Positions 1 to 6,768 of a stretch of DNA of 13,115 bases are shown one piece after another. Location: assembly GCA_903864555.1 (NCBI GenBank), contig CAIPGJ010000586.1, positions 1 to 13,115 on the forward strand. Direction: 5' to 3'. Both the position numbers and the translations under genes were made by a program. Below the pieces are notes generated by a model that worked only from the letters and a program-made list of their open reading frames with translations, was not told the origin of the DNA and did no database searches. The stretch is from an uncultured Pseudomonadota bacterium. GTDB taxonomy: Bacteria; Pseudomonadota; Gammaproteobacteria; Burkholderiales; SG8-39. How positions within the stretch are numbered: the stretch's first letter is position 1; the number at the start of each line of letters is the position of its first letter.

Positions 1-486
1 CTTCATGTTGACATAGGCCGCAGGGTCCGAGATGCGCTTGGACCAGTCGGTACGAAAAGCCACCCAGGCGCCGGCAGGTATGCGCCCGTGTTTGGCCTCC
101 CAGGCCTCGAGGTGTTCGACCGTCAACAGCCAATCCGGGTTTTTAGCGACCTCGGCGCTGCCGTCTACAACCACAACCGGCGCAATGAAGTTGCGGCTGT
201 CGATGGTGTCGACCGTGTTGTCAGCGTGGTCCTTGCCAGAGATCCAATGCGCAGGCGCGTCAAAGTGCGTGCCAGTGTGCTCACCGCAGGAAAAATTGTT
301 CCAGTACCAACCTGGGCCGGCTTCGTCATATTTAGAGATCCGCTCCATTTTGAAAGCAGCCACCTGACCGAACTGGGGCGGGAGCACCAGAGGCGGAAAG
401 TCTTCCGACAGTGTCTGGGTGAGGTCCACCACGCGAATGGTGCCAGCGGCCAGTTCAGCGGCGAACGATGTGAGAGTGTTGCTCAT
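1..486 (-). CDS. Cyclase family protein (kynurenine formamidase / isatin hydrolase-like), 5' part only
   Basis: The reading frame is open from ATG at 486 to the window edge, giving the first 162 residues; the C-terminus lies outside. Residues 70-81 read HTGTHFDAPAHW, the metal-binding motif of the cyclase family (PF04199; bacterial KynB, isatin hydrolase), with His70, His74, Asp76 and His80 as expected ligand or catalytic residues. Family members are cytosolic Mn/Zn-dependent hydrolases that open formamide, lactam or similar C-N or C-O bonds. An AGGAG ribosome-binding site at 497-493, six bases from the ATG, supports the start. The gene diverges from the broken AraC-type regulator, and a direct-repeat operator lies between them, so AraC control is likely. 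The family is clear but the substrate is not; true kynurenine formamidase is only one option. Confidence 0.88.
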   Translation of the reverse strand, partial: MSNTLTSFAAELAAGTIRVVDLTQTLSEDFPPLVLPPQFGQVAAFKMERISKYDEAGPGWYWNNFSCGEHTGTHFDAPAHWISGKDHADNTVDTIDSRNFIAPVVVVDGSAEVAKNPDWLLTVEHLEAWEAKHGRIPAGAWVAFRTDWSKRISDPAAYVNMK

Positions 487-531
487 GGAGTACTCCTGAA
501 GGAAAATGGGGGTGGGGAAAGTCAATACACG

Positions 532-543
532 TTTATAGTTTAG
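532..543 (-). promoter_or_regulatory. Candidate -10 region of the cyclase gene
   Basis: On the minus strand the bases read AAACTATAAA, giving two overlapping -10-like hexamers, TAAACT (543-538) and TATAAA (537-532), about 45-55 bases upstream of the ATG at 486. No good -35 hexamer lies 17 bases upstream. For TAAACT, the -35 position (561-566) would overlap the proximal copy of the AraC-type direct repeat by three bases, the usual arrangement for activator-dependent promoters of the XylS/AraC type. This is by inspection only. Confidence 0.35.
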
Positions 544-563
544 CTCTGACCGCGGGCCGGCGG

Positions 564-593
564 CTATCCGATTTGCGTTAATGTCTATCCGAT
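564..593. promoter_or_regulatory. Direct-repeat operator, probable AraC-family binding site
   Basis: The 9-mer CTATCCGAT occurs exactly twice, at 564-572 and 585-593, a period of 21 bp or two helical turns. AraC/XylS-family activators typically bind two such direct half-sites in tandem. The pair sits in the gap between the cyclase gene and the regulator remnant, upstream of the cyclase's candidate -10. The repeat is seen directly; the binding protein is inferred from the neighbouring AraC-type gene. Confidence 0.6.
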
Positions 594-617
594 AACCGCC
601 GCGCAAACGCGCGGGTT

Positions 618-1305
618 TTGCATCGTCAAACTGGACTGGATGAGAAACCACGCATCCGGCCCGCTGCCGATCTGTCAAAGCTCTGTCAGCTGCTGGACGA
701 CTACCCGCTGAGCAGATCTCGCTCGGCCTGCGAAGCCAGTCAACTCATCGGGCGAGCCCTGTCGCCACACCAGTTGCATGTTCGTGACGGGGCGGTGCAT
801 TTTGAAGCGCGGCACAACCAAATTCATCTTGGACAGTTGGCTCTGAATGTGCTGAGTTATGGCTCGGAGGTCGAGATTGACCCGGGGGAACGCGGCGACT
901 CCTACCTGTTGCAGTTGCCGCTGCAAGGCCGGGCGCGCGTGCGCTGTAACGGTCAGGAGGCCTGGGTCGGCCCCGACACGATGAGTGTGCTACAACCGCG
1001 CGCCGAAACTCGCATGATTTGGGGTGGCGACTGCGCCATGATCATGTTGCAGGTTCCGAGCCAGATGCTGCGTACTGACGGCGATACCGGTGTACCGCTA
1101 CCGGCCTTGAACCTGACCCGCTCACGCCATGACCCAGCCGTGGCCGCCTGGTGGCAGGCCGTGATCGATATGACGCGCAACCTGCACAACCATGGCGCGC
1201 AGTGGCTGCGCCACCCCGCCGCCTTCGGTGCCATGGAAGCTTTTTTGCTGAGCGGACTCGACCTGTTAAGCAGAGGGATCGGGCCCGTTGGTTGTGCATG
1301 TGGCT
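618..1305 (+). pseudogene. AraC-family transcriptional regulator, truncated (N-terminal domain only)
   Basis: About 225 residues match the N-terminal effector/dimerisation domain of AraC regulators of the AraC_binding_2 type (PF14525), for example the stretches around NVLSYGSEVEIDPG, SYLLQLPLQG, and the ERG/GPDTMSVLQP strands. An intact member runs about 310-330 residues with two helix-turn-helix motifs at the C-terminus. Here the frame passes into a reversed IS3 fragment near 1290-1305 and stops at 1467-1469 after unrelated residues, so the DNA-binding domain is missing. The best in-frame start is TTG at 618, as no in-frame ATG lies nearby and an upstream stop is at 579-581; no clear ribosome-binding site is visible. 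It presumably once controlled the divergent cyclase gene and possibly the downstream genes. The exact breakpoint is uncertain. Confidence 0.75.
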
Positions 1306-1830
1306 CCGTATTCCTATTTGACTCCGGTGTGGATAGTCTTGATGTGCACCAGCACCGCTTTGGCGCTGATACGTTTGTTCGCCCCTGGCTTGCTGGGCTT
1401 GGTGATGTCTTTGCGACGCCAGTGTTCAAAGTAGCCGCTGACGCTGGCCTCCAGAACCTCGCAAATTAGCGTGATGGGCCACCGAGTTTTATGCTTGTCA
1501 ATCCAGGCGCACGTTAAAGGCGATTCCCGTGCGAAGTCCGTCGTCGCCTTTTTTTGATGTCGCGCTCCATCTTCACCCTGGATAACTCTGCCCGAAGCCG
1601 GGCCAACTCAATCTGTGCCTGACTTACAGGCTTCTCGCCTGGGACCTCGAGCTGGCCTTTACCGCTGAGGCGCACCTAGTTGCCAAGTGTCTGTGTCGGC
1701 ACATTCAGTATCTTTGCGGTCCAAGGCACCGCCTGCCCACCCTGGACCAGCCCGACCGCCTCCCGCTTGAATTCCAGGATGTGTTTGCCCCGATCTTGAC
1801 CGTCTTTGCGTTTGCTCATTTCGTAATCTC
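1306..1830 (-). mobile_element. Decayed IS3-family insertion sequence fragment (OrfA and start of OrfB)
   Basis: Read on the minus strand from ATG at 1819, the fragment gives an IS3-type OrfA beginning MSKRKDGQD, with FKREAV and a helix-turn-helix region TAKILNVPTQTLGN. It is broken by a TAG at 1678-1676 where a Trp is usual (NW). It resumes as VRLSGKGQLEVPGEKP and a leucine-zipper-like stretch ending KMERDIKK, where a small deletion shifts the frame. An OrfB start follows (AWIDKHKTRWPITLICEVLE, then SGYFEHWRRKD), with another stop before EYG at about 1306. The DDE catalytic core of OrfB is absent, so the element is dead and cannot move by itself. The right boundary beyond 1819 is not resolved and no terminal inverted repeat pair could be matched. 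Confidence 0.82.
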
Positions 1831-1882
1831 CAATGTCTGAATTTGACCATCAGCTGAGGAGTACGTTTTTCGGCAGCAAGAT

Positions 1883-1915
1883 CACGCCTGCTAGCGCGAA
1901 AGGCGTGGCCTTTTT
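1883..1915 (+). terminator. Rho-independent terminator-like hairpin
   Basis: CACGCCT at 1883-1889 pairs with AGGCGTG at 1901-1907 around an 11-base loop, followed after three bases by TTTTT (1911-1915). It lies 25 bp before the start of the cyclodeaminase-family gene. It may be the surviving terminator of the original, longer AraC gene, stranded when the IS element destroyed that gene's 3' end, or an attenuator for the next gene. Confidence 0.5.
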
Positions 1916-1939
1916 CTGCTGGTGCAGGCATACTTTGGC

Positions 1940-2923
1940 ATGACCCTTCGCATACTCACTTCCAGCGACGTGCGCGCGCTGCTGCCCATGGCCCACTGCA
2001 TTGACGTGATGCGCGAGGCGATGGTGGCCCTTTCACAAGGGCGGGTCGCCATGCCACCGCGTGTGATTGCGCCACTGGCCAATGGCAACGGGCTGATGGC
2101 CACGATGCCCGGCTCCAGCCGCACACCCGCCGTCGACGGCGTCAAGCTGGTGACCCTGATGCCGGCCAACCCGGCTGCCGGCCGGGCGGCCGTGCAGGGT
2201 GTCGTGGTGTTGTTCGATCCTGTCACCGGTGCGCCGGTGGCGCTGCTGGAGGGTGCCGAGATCACGGCCCTGCGCACGGCTGCCGTCTCGGGGCTCGCAA
2301 CCTGCCTGCTGGCGCGGCCCGATGCCAGCAGCCACGGGATCCTGGGCACCGGTGTTCAGGCGCGCATGCACATCGATGCGATTCATGCTGCCAGGCCCCG
2401 GGTCAGCGAAGTACGTGTGTGGGGCCGCGACCACGCGCGCACCATGGCCTTTGCAGTGCGGGAATCCACGCGCACGGGGCTGATCGTGCGCGCCGTACCC
2501 AGCGCGCAGGAGGCTGCCGAATGCGACATCGTCAGCACCACGACGGGTGCCGCGCTGCCGGTTCTTGCGGGTCACTGGCTGTACGAGGGCACCCATGTCA
2601 ATCTGGTGGGCGCGCACCGCCCGGCCGAGCGGGAGGCCGATACGGCCACGATCACCCGCACCAGCGTCTATGTCGACCTGATGGAAAGCGCAATGAACGA
2701 AGCGGGCGACCTGCTTCTGCCCATCGCCGAAGGTGCCTTCACCAGAGACCGCATCGTGGGTGAACTGGGGCAACTAGCGGCAGGGCATATCCCCGGGCGC
2801 ACCAGCGCCGCACAGCTCACCCTTTTCAAGTCACTGGGTGTCGTGGCGCAGGATCTATTTGCTGCCTGGGCCGTTTTGCAGCGCGCTATCGAAGCAGATG
2901 CCGGAACCGTCGTGGACTTTTGA
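1940..2923 (+). CDS. Ornithine cyclodeaminase / mu-crystallin family NAD(P)-dependent enzyme
   Basis: This is a 327-residue protein, the normal length for PF02423. Conserved features are the GVKLVTLMP stretch with Lys69, ALLEGAEITALRTAA with Arg112 (Lys69 and Arg112 are the substrate-carboxylate ligands numbered in Pseudomonas ornithine cyclodeaminase), the Rossmann motif GTGVQA at 136-141, and EAGDLL near the C-terminus. The Asp228 that orients the delta-amine in true ornithine cyclodeaminase falls in a VGAHRP segment with His226 instead. The enzyme is therefore more likely a ketimine reductase, alanine dehydrogenase-like or mu-crystallin-like enzyme acting on imines or 2-oxo/amino acids. 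The ATG at 1940 is preferred; an in-frame GTG at 1922 would add six residues, and neither has a strong ribosome-binding site. The gene converges with the aldo/keto reductase fusion. Confidence 0.88.
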   Translation: MTLRILTSSDVRALLPMAHCIDVMREAMVALSQGRVAMPPRVIAPLANGNGLMATMPGSSRTPAVDGVKLVTLMPANPAAGRAAVQGVVVLFDPVTGAPVALLEGAEITALRTAAVSGLATCLLARPDASSHGILGTGVQARMHIDAIHAARPRVSEVRVWGRDHARTMAFAVRESTRTGLIVRAVPSAQEAAECDIVSTTTGAALPVLAGHWLYEGTHVNLVGAHRPAEREADTATITRTSVYVDLMESAMNEAGDLLLPIAEGAFTRDRIVGELGQLAAGHIPGRTSAAQLTLFKSLGVVAQDLFAAWAVLQRAIEADAGTVVDF

Positions 2924-2931
2924 ACCGCGCA

Positions 2932-2968
2932 GGTCTGCTGCGACGCATACGTGGCGCGCAGACAGACC
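2932..2968. terminator. Hairpin between convergent genes
   Basis: GGTCTGCTGCG (2932-2942) pairs with CGCAG-A-CAGACC (2957-2968), an 11-bp stem with one bulged A and a 14-base loop. It occupies most of the 53-bp gap between the ends of two convergent genes. There is no T-run on either side, so it is not a classical intrinsic terminator; it may still block or stabilise both transcripts. Confidence 0.4.
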
Positions 2969-2976
2969 GCCGACAA

Positions 2977-4836
2977 TCAGACGATACGACGCTTGGCGGT
3001 GACCTCGATCTCCACCTTGCAGACATCCAGCGCCAGCGGCGTGCATAGGGTGGTGTTGGTAGGCCGACCAGGGCCAAAACGCGTGCGGATCACTTCCGAC
3101 ACCACGGCCACATCGTCGCGGCTTGCCAGGTGGACCACGACACGCACCACGTCCAGCAGATCGAAACCCGCCCGTGTCAGGGCAGCCTCGATCGTGTCAA
3201 TGGCCTGCCAGGCCTGGTCGCGCGTGCCGCTCGCCCATTGTCCGGTGACCGGGTCGACCCCGACCGTGCCCGAAACAAAGGCCCAGTCCCCTTCGACCAC
3301 GGCGCGCGAATAACCGGCCATGGCCTCGTAGGGTGTGCCGCTGCTGATGAACGCGCGCCGGGCTGGCGGGATTTCAGCATCCGCCTCGATCTCGACTTCG
3401 TAGTTGCCGACGAGGTGGGCCACTGCCAGCAAGGTGTTGGCCGGGTGCACAGCCGCGAAGACGCGCCCGTGCACGCGAGTCGGCCCCTCCCAGGCGTCGA
3501 TATCGCGCAGGTAGACACGGGTGCGCACCACGTCTTCCATCCGCGCGCCCAGGGCCTGTAGGCTCGCGGCGATCTTGTCCAGGATATAGACGCTCTGCGC
3601 TTCCGCATCGCCGACGGCCACCACCTTGCCGCTGCCATGGGTGGCGGTGGTCCCGCTGACATGCACCCGTGCACCCTGGCGCACGGCGCGTGCATAACCA
3701 CCAAGCCCTTCCCACTGGCTGCCAGTGTCCACACGCGAGCGCTCGGCCTGATCGGGCACTGCACTGGCTCGGTAAGGCCGCTTGAGTTGCCCAAGGTGGT
3801 GGCTCAGATCGCCCGAGGCAGTCAGAAACGGCGGCTTGCGGTATTCATCGCCACAGTCGCCGGGCGGGTTCTGCGTCTGGCTGAATGCGTCGTTCAGACG
3901 TGCATGGTCTTCGGCGTCGAGGGCAAAACCGAACACGGCCATGTTGCTGGACCGGTGCTCGCGCTCACCCAGCCGCGCGCCAACGATCACAGCCCCTACC
4001 GCCTGCTGCTCGAGTACCCAGCGCAAGGACACCGCCGCGATCGACACGCCATGCCGGTTGGCGATCTGGTGTGCCGCCAGGAGTACACCTTGGTACGCGG
4101 CCCATCCGCCAATAGCCTCGATGAAGCGGCGGTACTTGGACTTGCTCCAGTCGGGGGCATCGGTGGGATCGGGCTGTCCCAGCCAGCGCTCGCTAAGGAA
4201 CCCACCCGCCAGCGCGCCGTAGGCTAGCAGTTTGACGCCACTGGCCTGGCACAGCGCGCTCATGCGACCGGCTGCGCGCCGGTCCAGCAGGGAGAACGAA
4301 ACCTGGTTGGTGGCGATCGGCAGGCCATGGCGCAACAGCAGTCGCAGATGGTCGGTGTCGAAGTTCGTCAAGCCCAGATGGGCAATCTGACCGCGCTCGC
4401 GCAGGCGCGCCAAATGCTCCATGGCATCCAGGTAGCCCGGGTGGGTGTAGTCCCACCAATGAAATTGCAGCAGGTCGATTCGCTCCACGCCCAGCCGTTG
4501 CAGCCGCTCGTCGATACCGGCCTGCACGCGCTCCGGCGTCATGGTGTCGGGCTCGGGACACCATTTGGTAAAGGCGTGCGCTGGTGGACCGCGCCAGTCC
4601 CGCAGAAAACGCCCGGTGATCAATTCGGCGCTGCCGTAGTGATCTGCCATGTCGAAGGCGTCGAACCCGACTTGCGCGTACTCGGCCAGACGTTGTGCCG
4701 CAGCAGCCGTGTGCAGCGGCCCGGAGTGGCGCTCCATGTCGGCCACTTGCCACAGGCCGGTGACGAGCCGCGGCACATGCAGGTTCGGCGCGAGTTGTAT
4801 GCGTTCGGGTCGGGATACGGGGAGGATGGCTGTCAT
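2977..4836 (-). CDS. Aldo/keto reductase fused to two tandem RidA-like domains
   Basis: This is a 619-residue, three-domain cytosolic protein. Residues about 1-345 form an aldo/keto reductase barrel with the full catalytic tetrad Asp62, Tyr67 (in DMADHYGSAE), Lys91 (FTKW) and His126 (LLQFHWWDY); the cofactor end IVGAR is also present, so NAD(P)H-dependent carbonyl reduction or oxidation is expected. After a linker of about 20 residues come two RidA/YjgF-like domains (365-489 and 494-619). Each has a GY(A/S)RAV...VSGT segment and a VEIE strand, so they are tandem but divergent. The arginine that binds the substrate carboxylate in E. coli RidA (ARLP motif) is His474 in the first domain and not arginine in the second, so classical 2-aminoacrylate deaminase activity is doubtful. 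The ATG at 4836 is chosen; TTG at 4842 is an alternative, and no ribosome-binding site is strong. It diverges from the transporter operon. Confidence 0.9.
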   Translation of the reverse strand: MTAILPVSRPERIQLAPNLHVPRLVTGLWQVADMERHSGPLHTAAAAQRLAEYAQVGFDAFDMADHYGSAELITGRFLRDWRGPPAHAFTKWCPEPDTMTPERVQAGIDERLQRLGVERIDLLQFHWWDYTHPGYLDAMEHLARLRERGQIAHLGLTNFDTDHLRLLLRHGLPIATNQVSFSLLDRRAAGRMSALCQASGVKLLAYGALAGGFLSERWLGQPDPTDAPDWSKSKYRRFIEAIGGWAAYQGVLLAAHQIANRHGVSIAAVSLRWVLEQQAVGAVIVGARLGEREHRSSNMAVFGFALDAEDHARLNDAFSQTQNPPGDCGDEYRKPPFLTASGDLSHHLGQLKRPYRASAVPDQAERSRVDTGSQWEGLGGYARAVRQGARVHVSGTTATHGSGKVVAVGDAEAQSVYILDKIAASLQALGARMEDVVRTRVYLRDIDAWEGPTRVHGRVFAAVHPANTLLAVAHLVGNYEVEIEADAEIPPARRAFISSGTPYEAMAGYSRAVVEGDWAFVSGTVGVDPVTGQWASGTRDQAWQAIDTIEAALTRAGFDLLDVVRVVVHLASRDDVAVVSEVIRTRFGPGRPTNTTLCTPLALDVCKVEIEVTAKRRIV

Positions 4837-4967
4837 AGGCAATGCATTGAAACGGGCTCAGGTTAAAAGGGGGAGTTCACGGCAAAGGCCGTCGGCGGCG
4901 TGGATGCGGTGCGGCAACATCATATGTCGACAGACCGTTGCACCACACAGCCGTGCCGGCATTTTTT

Positions 4968-4984
4968 GGATTCTGGCAGAATCC
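4968..4984. promoter_or_regulatory. 17-bp perfect palindrome, candidate operator
   Basis: GGATTCTGGCAGAATCC is an 8-bp perfect inverted repeat around one central base, directly after a run of six T. It lies about 95 bp upstream of the hydrolase start and about 130 bp upstream of the fusion-gene start, where a repressor dimer could act on both promoters. No intact regulator gene for it is inside the window. Confidence 0.5.
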
Positions 4985-5000
4985 CGCCCAGCCTCTGGGT

Positions 5001-5034
5001 TGCCAGGCAGCGTGTTGCTGTCGCGCTGCCGGCA
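5001..5034 (+). other. Hairpin in the 5' leader of the transporter operon
   Basis: TGCC-A-GGCAGCG (5001-5012) pairs with CGCTGCCGGCA (5024-5034), 11 bp with one bulged A around an 11-base loop. It ends 45 bp before the first ATG of the operon. No T-run follows, so it could be an RNA leader structure or a second protein-binding site; the function is unknown. Confidence 0.35.
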
Positions 5035-5079
5035 AAGGCCACATGATCGACTTCTGTAACCTCGTAGCAAGCCTATTGC

Positions 5080-5907
5080 ATGCCGTTCACCCTCGATTCG
5101 ATTCAAGACCTTGACGCCGTCATGCAGCGGCGCACCGCCGCAGCCGAAAGTGCCTCTGCCAGCCATGCCTGCCAGCGCCTGATTGCCTATGGCCCCGACC
5201 CGGACCACACCCTGGATTTCTACCCTGCACAGTCCTTGGACGGGCCCTCGCCGCTCGTGCTCTTCATCCACGGTGGCTTCTGGCGCAGCATGCGGGCGTC
5301 GCAGTTTTCCTTTCTGGCGCGCGGCTTTGTCGACCAGGGCGTTTCGCTGGCGGTGATCGATTACCCGCTGATCCCCAGGGTACGCATGGAACAGGTGGTG
5401 CACGCCTGCCGCCTGGCCTTGGCCCATGTGCTCGCGCATTCGCACGAAATGGGTATCGATGCGGATCGCGTGGTCGTGGCGGGCAATTCCGCAGGGGGCC
5501 ATCTGGTGGCAGAACTGATGGACACCCACTGGATGGCGGCCATGGGCTTGCCTGATACCTGTCTGCGTGGCGGCGTGGCCATCAGTGGTCTGTACGACCT
5601 GGTGCCGGTCGCCTTGTCGGTCCAGAATGAGAGCCTGCATTTGACGGCCGAAGAAACGTCACGCTACAGCCCGCTCATCCGCTCGGTGCACATCCGGGCA
5701 CCTTTGGTGCTAGCCGTGGGCGGCGACGAGACCTCCGAATTCCTGCGTCAAACCGCGGCATTCGCGGCGCATGCGCAGGCGCATGGCACACCGACACAGC
5801 ACCTTGTGGTGCCGCACACCAACCACATCACGGTGGTGCTAGATGGCCTTGCTAGGCGCGACAACGCCCTGAACGTGGCAACGCATTACCTGTTGTCGGG
5901 AAACTGA
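5080..5907 (+). CDS. Alpha/beta hydrolase, arylformamidase-like
   Basis: The protein is 275 residues with a complete alpha/beta-hydrolase active site. HGGFW at 64-68 forms the oxyanion hole, the nucleophile is Ser137 in GNSAGG, the acid is probably Asp216 (GGDE) and the base His249 (NHI). The segment SGLYDLVPV plus the LTAEE...YSPL stretch is characteristic of the eukaryotic-type kynurenine formamidase/esterase group (AFMID/BNA7-like), so hydrolysis of a formamide, amide or ester is likely. There is no signal peptide, so it should act in the cytosol. It is the first gene of the Liv-type transporter operon, 9 bp ahead of livG, which suggests that it acts on the imported compound. Start ATG 5080; no clear Shine-Dalgarno is visible. 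Confidence 0.87.
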   Translation: MPFTLDSIQDLDAVMQRRTAAAESASASHACQRLIAYGPDPDHTLDFYPAQSLDGPSPLVLFIHGGFWRSMRASQFSFLARGFVDQGVSLAVIDYPLIPRVRMEQVVHACRLALAHVLAHSHEMGIDADRVVVAGNSAGGHLVAELMDTHWMAAMGLPDTCLRGGVAISGLYDLVPVALSVQNESLHLTAEETSRYSPLIRSVHIRAPLVLAVGGDETSEFLRQTAAFAAHAQAHGTPTQHLVVPHTNHITVVLDGLARRDNALNVATHYLLSGN

Positions 5908-5916
5908 CCGGCCAGG

Positions 5917-6768
5917 ATGAAGAGTACCGCGGCTGGCGCAATTCCCACTTGTCCGAAAAACCTGCAACTGGATCAACTACCCTTGGCTTCTTCAGATCTT
6001 TCGCGCACGATTCTTCGCCTCCAAGGCGTGCGCAAGGCCTATGGGAGTCTGCGCGCAGTTGACGGGGTGGACTTCGACGTGCAAACCGGCAGCCTGACCG
6101 CCCTCATCGGCCCCAACGGTGCCGGCAAGACCACGACGTTTGACCTGATTGCAGGCTTACAAACCTGCGACAGCGGCGACATCATCTTCGACGGCCAGTC
6201 GCTCAGAGGCCTGCCGTCCTTCAAGGTGTTTCACCAAGGCCTGGCACGCACGTTCCAGGTGCCGCGCCCCTTCGCACAGATGACGGTTCTCGAGAACCTG
6301 CTGATCGCACCCATCAACCAGCTGGGCGAAAATTTCCAGGCCAACTGGTGGGCGTTTTCGCGGGTACGAGCGCAGGAACGCGCCCTGCACGAGCGGGCGC
6401 GCAACGTGCTCGAACTGTGTGCCCTGGCTGATAAGGCAGCGCTGCTCGCAGGCCAGTTGTCCGGTGGGCAGCAGAAGCTGCTCGAACTGGCGCGGGTACT
6501 GATGGTCGATCCCAAGATGATCCTCCTGGACGAACCGGCGGCGGGCGTCAACCCCACGCTGCTTGACACCTTGATGGACCGTGTGCAACTGCTCAATGCG
6601 CGCGGCATCACCTTCCTGCTGATCGAGCACAACATGGATCTGGTCATGCGAGTGTGTTCACACGTTATCGTCATGGCCCAGGGGCGCTTGCTGGCCCAGG
6701 GCACGCCCCAACAGATACAGGAAGACCCGCGTGTGCTCGATGCCTACCTGGGTGGAGCGCCCGTCTGA
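5917..6768 (+). CDS. livG: Branched-chain amino acid-type ABC transporter, ATP-binding protein LivG
   Basis: The protein has 283 residues. Walker A is GPNGAGKT at 65-72, the Q-loop Gln114 lies in ARTFQVPRPF, the signature LSGGQ is at 181-185, Walker B MILLDE at 201-206, and the H-loop His238 in IEHNMDLVM. The TFQ.PR.F and EHNMD patterns are typical of LivG rather than LivF. It powers import across the inner membrane together with LivF and the LivH/LivM permeases. The first 30 or so residues precede the domain and are longer than usual, so the true start may be internal (for example a TTG near 5980); the ATG at 5917 has little ribosome-binding signal. The stop overlaps the livF start by one base. 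Confidence 0.93.
   Translation: MKSTAAGAIPTCPKNLQLDQLPLASSDLSRTILRLQGVRKAYGSLRAVDGVDFDVQTGSLTALIGPNGAGKTTTFDLIAGLQTCDSGDIIFDGQSLRGLPSFKVFHQGLARTFQVPRPFAQMTVLENLLIAPINQLGENFQANWWAFSRVRAQERALHERARNVLELCALADKAALLAGQLSGGQQKLLELARVLMVDPKMILLDEPAAGVNPTLLDTLMDRVQLLNARGITFLLIEHNMDLVMRVCSHVIVMAQGRLLAQGTPQQIQEDPRVLDAYLGGAPV

Larger units (their letters stand above)
4837..5079. promoter_or_regulatory. Divergent regulatory gap between the fusion gene and the transporter operon
   Basis: This 243-bp stretch is flanked by two divergent starts and holds no convincing gene. It contains a 17-bp perfect palindrome and a separate bulged hairpin, listed individually. I could not place convincing -35/-10 pairs for either direction by eye. 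Confidence 0.5.

Noticed and set aside
88..543. Plus-strand open frames over the left edge
   Set aside because: The opposite strand encodes the cyclase with the full HTGTHFDAPAHW motif and a good ribosome-binding site, so these frames are antisense noise.
2033..2773. Minus-strand open frame opposite the cyclodeaminase-family gene
   Set aside because: It is antisense to a gene with conserved Lys, Arg and Rossmann motifs; its composition is shadow-like (His, Gly, Arg, Gln).
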